Assembly (NCBI RefSeq): GCF_900019265.1
Contig: NZ_CYGX02000012.1
Location: forward strand, 124,001-188,000
DNA from: Paraburkholderia ribeironis
GTDB taxonomy: Bacteria > Pseudomonadota > Gammaproteobacteria > Burkholderiales > Burkholderiaceae
Reading direction: 5' to 3'
DNA length: 64,000 bases
Shown: positions 44,073 through 54,325 of the stretch, one piece after another
Position numbering within the stretch: position 1 is the stretch's first letter
How the letters are laid out: each line of letters begins with the position of its first letter
Translations under genes and position numbers: made by a program
Notes under the pieces: model-generated
The model's database searches: none
The model's input: the letters and a program-made list of their open reading frames with translations, nothing else
What the model was told of the DNA's origin: nothing

Positions 44073-44611
44073 CACCGGCTCGCGGTGGCGGGTCGCGGGT
44101 GGTCGCTGGCGACGTTAGGAAAAGTGCTTTAAAGACAGCTGAAAACCCATTCCAGCCCCAGCGCCCGCCCCGCTTCGTAGACCCACTCCGCCGTCGCGAT
44201 CGTCAGATCGACGGCCACAACCTGTCTCCCAGCACAAACTTTTCCGCCCGGAAATTTCCCAACAGTGGCGCAGTGCAACAAAACCCTATACAATGCCGCC
44301 TGCGCTTCACTGCTTTGCCCGCTTTGCTTGAGCGGCGCCTTGCAGCGCAGCGCCTCGTAGCGTTTAGCTCCAATCCAGTTTAGAACCTGTCCCCTCCTGC
44401 CTAGCCCTCTACGGGCGATCATGTCCCAGGCTGGCGGCACGCCGTGTTGGCATGTCGCATCCGATACAGCTTCTAACGAAAAGCTCGCCTTCATTGTTGC
44501 GAGCTGCCCCCGTTTTTCGATTTGCTCGCTGCTTCTTTGCTCGCTGAATCCGACGACTTGGGTATGCCGATTGGCGCCGACGTTTTAACTTCCTGTATAC
44601 CAAGGATTCTC
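44073..44611. other. ACBP-rhlE intergenic region and probable rhlE leader
   Basis: 539 nt without a supported gene. TACAAT at 44289-44294 is a possible -10 for rhlE, which would give a leader of about 310 nt. A minus-strand open frame at 44129-44494 has no recognisable domain. The leader contains short GC-rich inverted segments near 44398-44450. Confidence 0.45.
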
Positions 44612-46228
44612 ATGACTTCGAGCAACACCCCCAGCAGCCCGTTGAACGCCATCGCCGACCAGGCACTCGGTTTCGCCGACGCACCTGCACAAGCCGCAGC
44701 CGTAGCTGCCGCACCGCAAGCCGTCGCCGCTGAAACCGCAGCGCCGGCAGGCCCGACGTTCGCGTCGCTCGGTCTGTCCGCGGATGTCGTCTCCGCGCTG
44801 ACCGCTGCTGGTTATCAGAACCCTACGCCGGTACAGCAACGCGCGATCCCCGCCGGCATCGCCGGCCGCGATCTGCTGGTCTCGAGCCCGACCGGTTCGG
44901 GCAAGACCGCCGCGTTCATGCTGCCCGCGATCGAACGGTTCGCCCAACTGCAAAAGGCGCAAGCCAGCCAGCCGCGCGAGCCGCGTCCGGCCGACGGCGC
45001 GCGCACGCGCCGCCCGCAACCGGTGGCCCGCCCAACCATGCTGGTCCTGACGCCGACCCGCGAACTCGCGATGCAGGTCACGACCGCCGCGGCCACGTAC
45101 GGCAAGCACCTGAAGCGCCTGCGCACCGTCAGCATTCTGGGCGGCGTCGCTTACGGCCAACAGCTGATGCTGCTGGCGAAGAACCCCGAAATCCTGGTCG
45201 CCACGCCGGGCCGTCTGATCGACCACCTGGAGCGCGGCCGTATCGATCTGTCGCAACTGCAGATCCTCGTGCTCGACGAAGCCGACCGCATGCTCGACAT
45301 GGGCTTCATCGAAGACATCGAAACGATCGTCGCGGCCACGCCGGCCACGCGTCAGACGATGCTGTTCTCCGCCACGCTCGACGGCAAGATCGGTTCGCTG
45401 ACCAGCCGTCTGTTGAAGGATCCGGAGCGTATCGAGATCGTCCAGCGCATGGAGCAGCGCACCAACATCGCGCAGACCGTCCACTACGTCGACGACCGCG
45501 ATCACAAGGACCGTCTGCTCGACCATCTGCTGCGCGACGCCGGCCTCGATCAGGCGATCGTCTTCACGGCCACCAAGATGGACGCCGACCAGCTGGCCGG
45601 CCGTCTGGCCGACGCCGGTTTCGAATCGGCCGCGCTGCACGGCGACCTGCCGCAAGGCGCGCGCAACCGCACGATCCGCGCACTGCGCGAGCGTCGCGTG
45701 CGCGTGCTGGTGGCAACCGACGTCGCCGCTCGCGGTATCGACATTCCGGGCATCACGCACGTGTTCAACTACGACCTGCCGAAGTTCGCCGAAGACTACG
45801 TGCACCGGATCGGCCGTACCGGCCGCGCAGGCCGCTCGGGTATCGCGGTCAGCCTCGTGCATCATGCGGAACAGGGCGCGCTCAAGCGCATCGAGCGTTT
45901 CGTGCGTACCCCGCTGCCGGTCAACGTCGTCGAAGGCTTCGAGCCGCGCAAGTCGGCGCCGTCGGGCAACGGCCGTGCCGGCTTTGGCGGTCGCGGCCGT
46001 CCGGGCGGCGGCAATGGCGGCCGTCGCTTTGGTAGCGGCTCGGGCAAGCCGGGCGGCAACGGTGGCGGTTCGCGCGGCGGCAATGGCGGCGGCTGGGCCG
46101 GCAAGTCGGCGGGCGGCGGTTCGCGCGACGGCGGCTACGGCGGCTCGCGCGACGGCTACGGCTCGCGTGACGGCGGCTACGGCGCACGCCGCAGCGACGG
46201 CCCGCGTACGGCGCGTCGCGGCAGCTAA
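44612..46228 (+). CDS. rhlE: DEAD-box RNA helicase, RhlE-type
   Basis: A 538-residue ATP-dependent RNA helicase for rRNA/mRNA remodelling. The Q motif region is FASLGLSADVVSALTAAGYQNPTPVQQ (given in part), with motif I SPTGSGKTAAF, Ia TPTRELAMQ, II LDEADRMLD, III SATLDG and VI HRIGRTGRAG. The last 90 or so residues are a Gly/Arg/Ser-rich disordered tail (RGG-like) that favours RNA binding. An Ala-rich N-terminal 45 residues precede the core. AAGGA lies 6 nt before ATG 44612. A strong terminator follows. Confidence 0.92.
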   Translation: MTSSNTPSSPLNAIADQALGFADAPAQAAAVAAAPQAVAAETAAPAGPTFASLGLSADVVSALTAAGYQNPTPVQQRAIPAGIAGRDLLVSSPTGSGKTAAFMLPAIERFAQLQKAQASQPREPRPADGARTRRPQPVARPTMLVLTPTRELAMQVTTAAATYGKHLKRLRTVSILGGVAYGQQLMLLAKNPEILVATPGRLIDHLERGRIDLSQLQILVLDEADRMLDMGFIEDIETIVAATPATRQTMLFSATLDGKIGSLTSRLLKDPERIEIVQRMEQRTNIAQTVHYVDDRDHKDRLLDHLLRDAGLDQAIVFTATKMDADQLAGRLADAGFESAALHGDLPQGARNRTIRALRERRVRVLVATDVAARGIDIPGITHVFNYDLPKFAEDYVHRIGRTGRAGRSGIAVSLVHHAEQGALKRIERFVRTPLPVNVVEGFEPRKSAPSGNGRAGFGGRGRPGGGNGGRRFGSGSGKPGGNGGGSRGGNGGGWAGKSAGGGSRDGGYGGSRDGYGSRDGGYGARRSDGPRTARRGS

Positions 46229-46301
46229 GTCGCGCGACTAGCGGTCCAACATCAGCGTGTAAAAGACCCGGACGGCCTCGCGCGGTCCGTCAGTCAGAAG
46301 A

Positions 46302-46329
46302 AACCGGTGCTCAGGCACCGGTTTTTTTT
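46302..46329 (+). terminator. Rho-independent terminator after rhlE
   Basis: AACCGGTGC and GCACCGGTT arms with a TCAG tetraloop, followed by eight Ts, lie 74 nt after the rhlE stop. Confidence 0.92.
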
Positions 46330-46640
46330 CGCCCATCAATTGTGCCTCCCCATATTTCACGATATGGAAAATTTTTTTGCGTCGTAAAAAGCCGTGCTGC
46401 ACGGCACAAGACGCGGCGTTGCGAGATGGAAAAAATCATTTCTTAATGCGGAACGTCGTCAATAAGTTACTGAATATAAACGACAATAAATATTCTAAAA
46501 ACGCCTCGCGGCGGCTATTTCAAGATCTTCGATTTGCCTAGACTCTTATATAAGACTTCGCGAAACAAAACGACAACCGGTCCAGCGCTTCGACGAAGAC
46601 AAGACTCACCCATCCATTTCAGGCAACCAAGGAGAACACC
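46330..46640 (+). promoter_or_regulatory. AT-rich upstream control region of aceA
   Basis: About 310 nt, markedly richer in A+T than anything else in the window. It contains three perfect 6-bp inverted repeats: CCATAT/ATATGG (46350-46367), GCCGTG/CACGGC (46391-46405) and GAATAT/ATATTC (46472-46495). A TATATAAG at 46547-46554 could be the -10. AAGGAG precedes the aceA ATG. The sequence looks like a regulated promoter; the regulator is not identified. Confidence 0.55.
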
Positions 46641-47945
<1,305 letters not shown>

Positions 47946-48144
47946 TCGGCTTGCCCGGCCGCATGGCCTGAGCGCAGAAGAGCACGCAGAAGACGGGCAG
48001 GCGGCTGCGGCAGAGAGCTGCGGTCGCAGGAGGAACCGCGCCGAGGGGCTGTTCGCTGTCGGCCTCGGCGGCCGGTCGGAAGGTGGGCCGCGGCGGAGAA
48101 CCGCCGGCGCAACGCGTCGTGTGCGTACCGCGCGGCGAACATGG

Positions 48145-48176
48145 ACGCGCCGGCTTCACCGCCGGCGCGTTTTTTT
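48145..48176. terminator. Terminator between aceA and usp
   Basis: A 10-bp GC-rich inverted repeat (48145-48154 with 48161-48170) with a six-base loop, then seven Ts. It is 200 nt after aceA and 35 nt before the convergent usp stop. Confidence 0.88.
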
Positions 48177-48210
48177 ATGCCGTCGGCGCTGGACGCCGCG
48201 CGCCTGCCGT

Positions 48211-48645
48211 TCAGCGATAGACGATCACCGGAATCTTCGTATGCGTCAGAACCCGCTGCGTTTCACTGCCGATCAGCAGGCTGCCGAGACCGCGCCGCCC
48301 ATGCGAAGCCATGAAGATCACGTCGCAGCCGCCCTTCTCCGCCGCTTCGATGATGCCGAGATACGGCGCCGGATGAACGCTGGTGTGACTGTCGACCGCG
48401 ACGCCCACACGACGCGCGGCCATCTCCACTTCGCGCAGATGCACGCGCGCTTCCCGCTCGCTGCGCTGCAGGAACTCGGCCGGCGGCTCGACCACCACGT
48501 CCGAAAATGGCGAGTACGGATATTGCGGCAGACACGCGTAGGCGGTGACACGCGCGCCGACGGCCTGCGCGAGATCGATCGCGCCGTCGATCGCTTTACG
48601 TGACAGCTCTGAACCATCAGTCGGAATCAGGATGTGCCTGAACAT
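48211..48645 (-). CDS. Universal stress protein, UspA family
   Basis: A 144-residue single-domain Usp. The N-terminal MFRHILIPTDGSELSRKAID and the C-terminal ATP-binding GSLLIGSETQRVLTHTKIPV (G-2x-G-9x-G-S/T pattern) are intact, suggesting an ATP-binding member. GGAGGG stands 4 nt before ATG 48645. Its position between aceA and a LysR regulator carries no clear functional message. Confidence 0.92.
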   Translation of the reverse strand: MFRHILIPTDGSELSRKAIDGAIDLAQAVGARVTAYACLPQYPYSPFSDVVVEPPAEFLQRSEREARVHLREVEMAARRVGVAVDSHTSVHPAPYLGIIEAAEKGGCDVIFMASHGRRGLGSLLIGSETQRVLTHTKIPVIVYR

Positions 48646-48798
48646 TTTGCCCTCCGTCGCCGGCTGCGCGCAGCGCGGCGTCAGCGTCCCACGAGGCTCG
48701 GCGTGCAAGCCGCTTCAGTCGATTGTAGGTCGCGCAAATGAGGGTATGGATCCGCCGAGGGTCTGTCCGCATATCGAAAACCCGTTGCCCGCGCGCTC

Positions 48799-48838
48799 GT
48801 GCGTGATCGTGCGTGATCGTGCGTGATCGTGCGTGACC
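48799..48838. repeat. 10-bp tandem repeat upstream of usp
   Basis: GTGCGTGATC in three exact tandem copies plus a fourth with one change (GTGCGTGACC), located between the usp and lysR-type genes. Confidence 0.9.
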
Positions 48839-48868
48839 GCGCAGCGTCGGCGTCGGCAGGCCTCAGCC

Positions 48869-49771
48869 TCAGCCCCAGTATCCGGGATGGCCGTACGTAT
48901 GTTTGAGAAAGTCCAGAAACAGCCTCACCCGCAGCGGCAAATGGCGGCGCTGCGGGAATACTGCGTGGATGCCGATCGGCGGCGCGGCGAATTCGTCGAG
49001 CACGCTTACCAGCCGCCCGGCCGCGATCTCCGTGCCGACCTCCCACCACGAACGCCACGCGAGACCGTAGCCCGCGAGACACCACTCGTGCAGCACCGCG
49101 CCGTCCGAGCACTCCATCGTGCCGGACACCTTGATCGAGAGGACCTTGTCACCTTGCTGGAACATCCAGCCGCGCTGCTGGTTGGCGCTCGCGGCGAGCG
49201 CGAGACAGTTGTGATGCGCGAGATCGGCCAGTGTGTGCGGCGCGCCGCGCCGGCTCAGGTAAGCGGGCGACGCCACGCACACGCGGCGGTTTTCGCCGAG
49301 CTTGAGCGACACCAGCGACGAATCCGGCAATTCGCCCAGACGCACCGCGCAATCGAAACCCTCGTTGACCAGATCGACGAGACGATCGGACAGATCGAGG
49401 GTGATCGACACGTCCGGATGCGCGACGGTGAATGCCGGCACCAGCGGCGCGACGTGCCGGCGCCCGAAACCTGCCGGCGCGGACAACCGCAGATGGCCGC
49501 TCGCTTTCACGCCGCCGGCCGACACACTCGCTTCGGCGTTCTGCATGTCGTGGATGATGCGCTGGCAGTCCTCGAGAAACGCCGAGCCTTCGAAAGTCAG
49601 CGTGATCTTACGGGTCGTGCGTACCAGCAATTTGACGCCGAGGCGTTCTTCGAGCGCGTCGATGCGGCGGCCGATGATCGCCGGCGCCACGCCTTCGGCG
49701 AACGCCGCGGCGGACAGACTGCCTTTCGCCGCGACGGCGGCAAAGGTCTCGATTTGCTTGAAACGGTCCAT
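48869..49771 (-). CDS. LysR-family transcriptional regulator
   Basis: A 300-residue activator/repressor. The N-terminal winged helix-turn-helix (MDRFKQIETFAAVAAKGSLSAAAF, DNA-contact region ending KLLVRTTRKITLT) is followed by a periplasmic-binding-protein-like effector domain (about 90-295). It belongs to the CrgA/YafC-like branch by overall pattern. ATG 49771 is clear. It is divergent from the haloacid dehalogenase gene (176-nt gap), which is therefore its first candidate target. Confidence 0.92.
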   Translation of the reverse strand: MDRFKQIETFAAVAAKGSLSAAAFAEGVAPAIIGRRIDALEERLGVKLLVRTTRKITLTFEGSAFLEDCQRIIHDMQNAEASVSAGGVKASGHLRLSAPAGFGRRHVAPLVPAFTVAHPDVSITLDLSDRLVDLVNEGFDCAVRLGELPDSSLVSLKLGENRRVCVASPAYLSRRGAPHTLADLAHHNCLALAASANQQRGWMFQQGDKVLSIKVSGTMECSDGAVLHEWCLAGYGLAWRSWWEVGTEIAAGRLVSVLDEFAAPPIGIHAVFPQRRHLPLRVRLFLDFLKHTYGHPGYWG

Positions 49772-49947
49772 GGATGGTGCGCGCCGAGCGCTCCGAAGGA
49801 AGTCCCCCTTGAGGCTACGCGCGAAAGTGGTAGATGCGCGTCAGATTAGGTGCATGAAAGTAAAAGATCAAGTGATGTTTAGCCTCTTTTTCAGCATCCA
49901 GCAGCACTAATACAATTCGTCCCGACCTCTGACAGGAGTGCACGGCA

Positions 49948-50769
49948 ATGTCGGCCACAACGACACCCTCCCCCAAAGCAGTGATTTTCGACGCATACGG
50001 CACGCTTTTCGACGTGCACTCGGTGATCGCTGCCGCCGAGCAGATGTTCCCCGGCCACGGCGACGCGTTGTCCCACTCGTGGCGTCAGAAACAGATCGAA
50101 TACACGCAACTGCGCACGCTGGCCGATCCCGCCGACGCGCCCGGCGCGCACTACCGCCCGTTCTGGGACATCACACTCGACGCATTGCGCTTCGCCGCGA
50201 AAAAACATCAGCTCACGCTGGGCCGCTCGGCGGAGAAGCGTCTGATGGACGAATACGCGTGCCTGTCCGCATTTCCCGATGCCGTGCCCGCGCTGCGCAC
50301 GTTGCGCGACACAACACCCGATCGGACCGCGCGCTTCGGTCTCGCGATCCTCTCGAACGGCAACCCGCACATGCTCGACATCGCCATCAAAAGCGCGGGC
50401 ATGACCGGGCTGTTCGACCATGTTCTGTCCGTCGACGCCGTGCGCGCCTACAAGCCCTCGCCCGCCGCTTATGCACTCGGCACGCGAGCCTTCGACGCGC
50501 AACCGCGCGAGATTGTCTTCGTATCGTCGAACGGCTGGGACGTGGCGGGCGCGGGATGGTTCGGCTTCACCACGTTCTGGCTCAACCGGCAAAACGCGCC
50601 CGCCGAAGAACTCGGCGTGACTCCGCATGGCGCGGGCGGTGCCATGCACGATCTGCTTGCCTTTCTACAGACCCTCGCGCCACCCGGCCGATCCGGCCGA
50701 ACCCGCAGCAACCCAGGCGCCACCGGCCATCCCGGCGGCAGTCGCACGCGCCACAGCCCCGGCACGTGA
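49948..50769 (+). CDS. Haloacid dehalogenase, type II (HAD superfamily)
   Basis: A 273-residue protein of the L-2-haloacid dehalogenase subgroup. HAD motif I is FDAYGTLFD with nucleophile Asp15. Motif II is the Ser in LSNGNPHML, motif III the Lys in YKPSPAAY, and motif IV region is [10 protein letters not shown]. These match enzymes that convert L-2-haloacids to D-2-hydroxyacids. The last 35 or so residues are a Gly/Arg/Pro-rich tail beyond the fold. AGGAGT precedes ATG 49948. It is divergent from a LysR gene and 83 nt before aceB. The substrate is unproven; other phosphatase-like roles are possible. Confidence 0.9.
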   Translation: MSATTTPSPKAVIFDAYGTLFDVHSVIAAAEQMFPGHGDALSHSWRQKQIEYTQLRTLADPADAPGAHYRPFWDITLDALRFAAKKHQLTLGRSAEKRLMDEYACLSAFPDAVPALRTLRDTTPDRTARFGLAILSNGNPHMLDIAIKSAGMTGLFDHVLSVDAVRAYKPSPAAYALGTRAFDAQPREIVFVSSNGWDVAGAGWFGFTTFWLNRQNAPAEELGVTPHGAGGAMHDLLAFLQTLAPPGRSGRTRSNPGATGHPGGSRTRHSPGT

Positions 50770-50852
50770 CGGCCGCCACCGGACCCGGTAACGTCAATCA
50801 AGCGTTTTTTCAACATCCGCATCTTTGCAATCTGACCGACCAAGGAGAAACC

Positions 50853-52454
50853 ATGGCAAACCCACTGTCATCGTTGTCGCTGCCGCAAGGCATGGAAATC
50901 ACCGGCGAAATCAAGCCGGGCTATGAAACGATCCTCACGCGCGACGCGCTCGAACTCGTCGCCGCGCTGCATCGCAGCTTCGAGGCGCGCCGTCGGCAGT
51001 TGCTGCACGCGCGAGCGGAACGCACGAAGCGCCTCGATGCCGGCGAGCGTCCCGACTTTCTCGCCGAAACGAAAAGCGTGCGCGACGGCGACTGGACGAT
51101 CGCGCCGCTGCCGCAGGACCTGCAATGTCGCCGCGTGGAAATTACCGGTCCGGTCGAGCGCAAGATGATCATCAACGCGCTGAACTCGGGCGCGGATTCC
51201 TACATGACCGACTTCGAAGATTCGAATGCGCCGAGTTGGGATAACCAGATCATCGGCCACATCAATCTGAAGGATGCGGTGCGCCGCACGATTTCGCTCG
51301 AACAGAACGGTAAGTCGTACAAGCTGAACAACAAGGTCGCCACGCTGATCGTGCGTCCGCGCGGCTGGCATCTCGATGAGAAGCACGTGAAGGTGGACGG
51401 CGAACGCGTGTCGGGTGGCATCTTCGACTTCGCGCTCTTCATGGTTCATAACGCGAAAGAGCTGGTCGCACGCGGTTCGGGCCCGTACTTCTATCTGCCG
51501 AAGATGGAGAGCCATCTGGAAGCGCGTCTGTGGAACGACATCTTCGTCGCCGCGCAGCAAGCAGTCGGCGTGCCGCGCGGCACGATTCGCGCAACGGTGC
51601 TGATCGAAACGATCCTCGCCGCATTCGAAATGGACGAGATCCTGTACGAACTGCGCGAACATAGCTCGGGCCTGAACGCGGGGCGCTGGGACTACATCTT
51701 CTCCGCAATCAAGAAGTTCAAGGTCGACCGCAATTTCTGCCTCGCCGACCGCTCGCAGATCACGATGACGGCGCCGTTCATGCGCGCGTATGCGCTGTTG
51801 CTGCTCAAGACCTGTCATCGCCGCAACGCGCCGGCGATCGGCGGCATGAGCGCGCTGATCCCGATCAAGAACGACCCGGTGGCCAACGACAAGGCGATGG
51901 CCGGCGTGCGCTCCGACAAGGCGCGCGATGCCCACGACGGCTACGACGGCGGGTGGGTCGCACATCCGGGCCTCGTGCCGGTCGCGATGGAAGAGTTCGT
52001 CAAGGTGCTCGGCAACCGGCCGAACCAGATCGGCAAGCAACGCTACGACGTGCTGGTCACCGCCACCGACCTGATGGACTTCCGCCCGGCGACGCCGATC
52101 ACCGAAGCCGGTCTGCGCAACAACATCAACGTCGGCATTCACTACCTGGGTTCGTGGCTCGCGGGCAATGGCTGTGTGCCGATTCACAACCTGATGGAAG
52201 ATGCGGCGACTGCCGAGATCTCGCGTTCGCAGGTGTGGCAATGGATTCGCTCGCCCAAGGGCAAGCTCGAAGACGGCCGCAAAGTGACGGTCGAACTCGT
52301 GCGGGAGTTGTCGGTGCAGGAACTCGACAAGGTGAAGCAGGCAGTCGGTGGTGATACGAAACCGTATGAACGCGCCGCGCAGATTTTCGAACAGATGTCG
52401 ACGTCTGAGCAGTTCACCGACTTCCTGACGCTGCCGCTGTACGAGGAAATTTAA
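50853..52454 (+). CDS. aceB: Malate synthase A
   Basis: A 533-residue TIM-barrel enzyme that joins glyoxylate and acetyl-CoA to malate, second step of the glyoxylate shunt. [17 protein letters not shown] near residue 275 is the malate synthase signature, and [14 protein letters not shown] with the C-terminal catalytic Asp region follows. AAGGAG lies 5 nt before ATG 50853. An open frame extends far upstream but is the wrong frame of the HAD gene. It is possibly cotranscribed with HAD. Confidence 0.97.
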   Translation: MANPLSSLSLPQGMEITGEIKPGYETILTRDALELVAALHRSFEARRRQLLHARAERTKRLDAGERPDFLAETKSVRDGDWTIAPLPQDLQCRRVEITGPVERKMIINALNSGADSYMTDFEDSNAPSWDNQIIGHINLKDAVRRTISLEQNGKSYKLNNKVATLIVRPRGWHLDEKHVKVDGERVSGGIFDFALFMVHNAKELVARGSGPYFYLPKMESHLEARLWNDIFVAAQQAVGVPRGTIRATVLIETILAAFEMDEILYELREHSSGLNAGRWDYIFSAIKKFKVDRNFCLADRSQITMTAPFMRAYALLLLKTCHRRNAPAIGGMSALIPIKNDPVANDKAMAGVRSDKARDAHDGYDGGWVAHPGLVPVAMEEFVKVLGNRPNQIGKQRYDVLVTATDLMDFRPATPITEAGLRNNINVGIHYLGSWLAGNGCVPIHNLMEDAATAEISRSQVWQWIRSPKGKLEDGRKVTVELVRELSVQELDKVKQAVGGDTKPYERAAQIFEQMSTSEQFTDFLTLPLYEEI

Positions 52455-52500
52455 GGCCGCCGGCGTTCAAGGCCGCCAACGCATCGCGCGTGTCAGCGGC

Positions 52501-52536
52501 ACGGGCCGGCAGGCGCATGTCTGCCGGCCCGTTTGT
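52501..52536. terminator. Terminator between aceB and the cyclotransferase-like gene
   Basis: A 12-bp perfect inverted repeat ACGGGCCGGCAG/CTGCCGGCCCGT (52501-52512 with 52521-52532) followed by TTGT. The T-run is short. Confidence 0.7.
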
Positions 52537-52578
52537 ATCGCGTTGCACGCAGTGGGCATACGCGTGCGCTGCATCCGC

Positions 52579-52980
52579 TCAGCGCGTGCTGCGATACGCG
52601 ACCCAATCGCCCGATCTGATTTCCGGCAGGCCCTTCACCGCGCTCGGTATGACCGGATAGAAACGGCAATTCACGACGCTGTCGTCTACCTTCACCATCA
52701 CCTCGCGTGCGACGAAGCGATCCTCGACGCCCGGATACACGGCTTCGATTTCGTCGAGCACCGCGACCAGCGCATCGTCGATTTCGTAGACGTCGCCAAC
52801 GACGTCGACGCCCGCTTCGTCGACGACGAGGCCCGGATACGCGCCAAAGTCGAACAGGTGGCCGCGCACGGTGGCCGTGCCGAGCAGATTCGGCGCGGCG
52901 ACGTCGTTGCGCGCTGCGGCTTCGCTGATGTCGTTCACTTCACCGGCGCGCAACGTGCCGTATACAAAGACGGTCTGCAT
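52579..52980 (-). CDS. Gamma-glutamylcyclotransferase-like (GGCT/AIG2) protein
   Basis: A 133-residue protein. VFVYGTLRAGEVN at the N-terminus is the substrate-binding YGTLxxG loop. GATVRGHLFDFGAYPGLV-type sequence (here GTATVRGHLFDFGAYPGLV) and VLDEIEAVYPGVEDRF contain the catalytic-Glu region. Such proteins cleave gamma-glutamyl amides to 5-oxoproline, though many are uncharacterised. ATG 52980 has AGGAGA about 10 nt upstream. The frame stays open for 48 codons above it, but that stretch is encoded by a 13-bp tandem repeat and is not conserved-looking. Confidence 0.88.
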   Translation of the reverse strand: MQTVFVYGTLRAGEVNDISEAAARNDVAAPNLLGTATVRGHLFDFGAYPGLVVDEAGVDVVGDVYEIDDALVAVLDEIEAVYPGVEDRFVAREVMVKVDDSVVNCRFYPVIPSAVKGLPEIRSGDWVAYRSTR

Positions 52981-53399
52981 CGTCGTGGGTTCTCCTGGTA
53001 TGAGGGGTTCGGGGGAGCTCCGGTTCGAGGCTTCGGTTCGAGGCTGCGGTTCGGGGCTTCGGTTCGGGGCTTCGGTTCGGGGCTTCGGTTCGGGGCTTCG
53101 GTTCGATCCGGGGCCGGTTGGCATTTCAGTTCAGCGTTGCCGGCAGGTTGCAAGCGGCGCCACGCCGAGTGCCAACTGGTCTTCGTGCGCGTCGCACAAG
53201 TCCGCGGTGGCAAAACTCACTACGCTTTCCTCGAAGTCCCGGCGATCGGGACATTATGCAACGGCGGGATCGGTCCAACATCTACAATGATGGAGCCCGC
53301 CGGCAACGCGGCTTCCGACTGGTGGCGGCAGAGCCGCCGCGACCCGGTGTTGCCGGTCCTTGCAATTTCCAGCACTCCACCATCTGGACCGAACTTGCC
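52981..53399. other. Divergent cyclotransferase/araC-type intergenic region
   Basis: 419 nt containing the 13-bp minisatellite at 53021-53105. No other gene is supported; plus-strand coding potential upstream of 53400 does not resemble AraC proteins. No clear promoter could be chosen. Confidence 0.55.
53021..53105. repeat. 13-bp minisatellite upstream of cyclotransferase-like gene
   Basis: CGGTTCGGGGCTT, or variants with GAGG and a final G, is repeated six times with a seventh partial copy. Unit starts fall exactly every 13 bp from 53021 to 53099. The array ends about 40 bp upstream of the cyclotransferase start. Confidence 0.95.
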
Positions 53400-54299
53400 A
53401 TGATTTCGTCCGCCGACCCAGCGTTGTCGGGCTCCGTTCGCGTGGCCGACATCCCGCCCGAGTTCCAGCCGTCCGAAACGCACCCGATCCGCGTGCGCTC
53501 CCGGCCGATGCCGTCGGGCTGGCACATCGCGCGCCACACGCATGCGTGGGCGCAGGTGGCCTATGCGTCGCGCGGCGTGCTGCGCGTCGCGACCACCGGC
53601 ACGACATGGATGGTGCCGCCGTCGCGGGCAATCTGGCTGCCGCCGCATGTGACGCACGAAGTGGTGGCCGTCGAGGACGCGTTCCTGCGCACGCTCTATA
53701 TCACCGAAAGCACCGTGCCGGCCGGACTCGATACGCCGCGCGTCGTCGAAGTCTCCGATCTGCTGCGTGAGGTGATCGCCGCGCTCGATACGCCTGGCAT
53801 TTCAGCGGCGCGCGAGCAGTTGCTCGGCGCCCTCGCGCTCGACGAACTGACGCGCTCGGAGCCGCTGCCGCTGTCCGTGCCGATGCCCAACGAAAAGCGT
53901 CTGCGTGCGCTATGCGAGGCCGTGATCGCGGACCCGACTCATGGCGAATCGCTCGAACAATGGGCGTCCAGCGTAGGCGCGAGTACGCGTACGATTGCGC
54001 GGCTGTTTCGCCAGGAGTTGGGCGTGAGTTTTTCGCAATGGCGTCAGCAGGCGATTCTGGCGCGGGCGATTCCGCTATTGAGCCAGGGACGGCCGCTCGC
54101 GCATGTCGCGCAGGAGCTCGGATACCAGAGCCAAAGCGCGTTCTCCGCGATGTTCCGGCGGGCCTTCGGCGAAAGTCCGCGTGCGTTTATCGAGCGGGGT
54201 TCGGAACATCGCGTGGAGCATGGCGAGCACGGCAAGGCGGACGCGGACGAAGACATGACGCGGGATCGCGCGGATGCGCCGAGCGGTATCGGACGCTAG
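53400..54299 (+). CDS. AraC-family transcriptional regulator
   Basis: A 299-residue regulator. An N-terminal cupin-like ligand domain (IARHTHAWAQVAYASRGVL, then WLPPHVTHEV) is followed by a C-terminal double helix-turn-helix (about 160-275) with SLEQWASSVGASTRTIARLF and LAHVAQELGYQSQSAFSAMF. The last 30 residues are a charged tail. ATG 53400 is selected because homology begins there; no good ribosome site is visible. Convergent with the GNAT gene. Confidence 0.9.
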   Translation: MISSADPALSGSVRVADIPPEFQPSETHPIRVRSRPMPSGWHIARHTHAWAQVAYASRGVLRVATTGTTWMVPPSRAIWLPPHVTHEVVAVEDAFLRTLYITESTVPAGLDTPRVVEVSDLLREVIAALDTPGISAAREQLLGALALDELTRSEPLPLSVPMPNEKRLRALCEAVIADPTHGESLEQWASSVGASTRTIARLFRQELGVSFSQWRQQAILARAIPLLSQGRPLAHVAQELGYQSQSAFSAMFRRAFGESPRAFIERGSEHRVEHGEHGKADADEDMTRDRADAPSGIGR

Positions 54300-54325
54300 C
54301 ACGCCAGGAAAATGGAGTTCCGGCC

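Noticed and set aside
44129-44494. Minus-strand 121-codon frame between ACBP and rhlE
   Set aside because: No recognisable family, no good ribosome site, and it overlaps the probable rhlE leader.
49938-50852. Upstream in-frame extension of malate synthase giving an 838-residue fusion
   Set aside because: The added part is a wrong-frame reading of the HAD gene; AAGGAG and the family N-terminus set the start at 50853.
53021-53105. 13-bp repeats considered as a CRISPR-like array
   Set aside because: The units are contiguous with no spacers, far shorter than CRISPR repeats, and there are no cas genes.
53118-53399. Extended N-terminus of the AraC regulator
   Set aside because: Homology to AraC sensor domains begins at 53400; the upstream part is low-quality sequence by the minisatellite.
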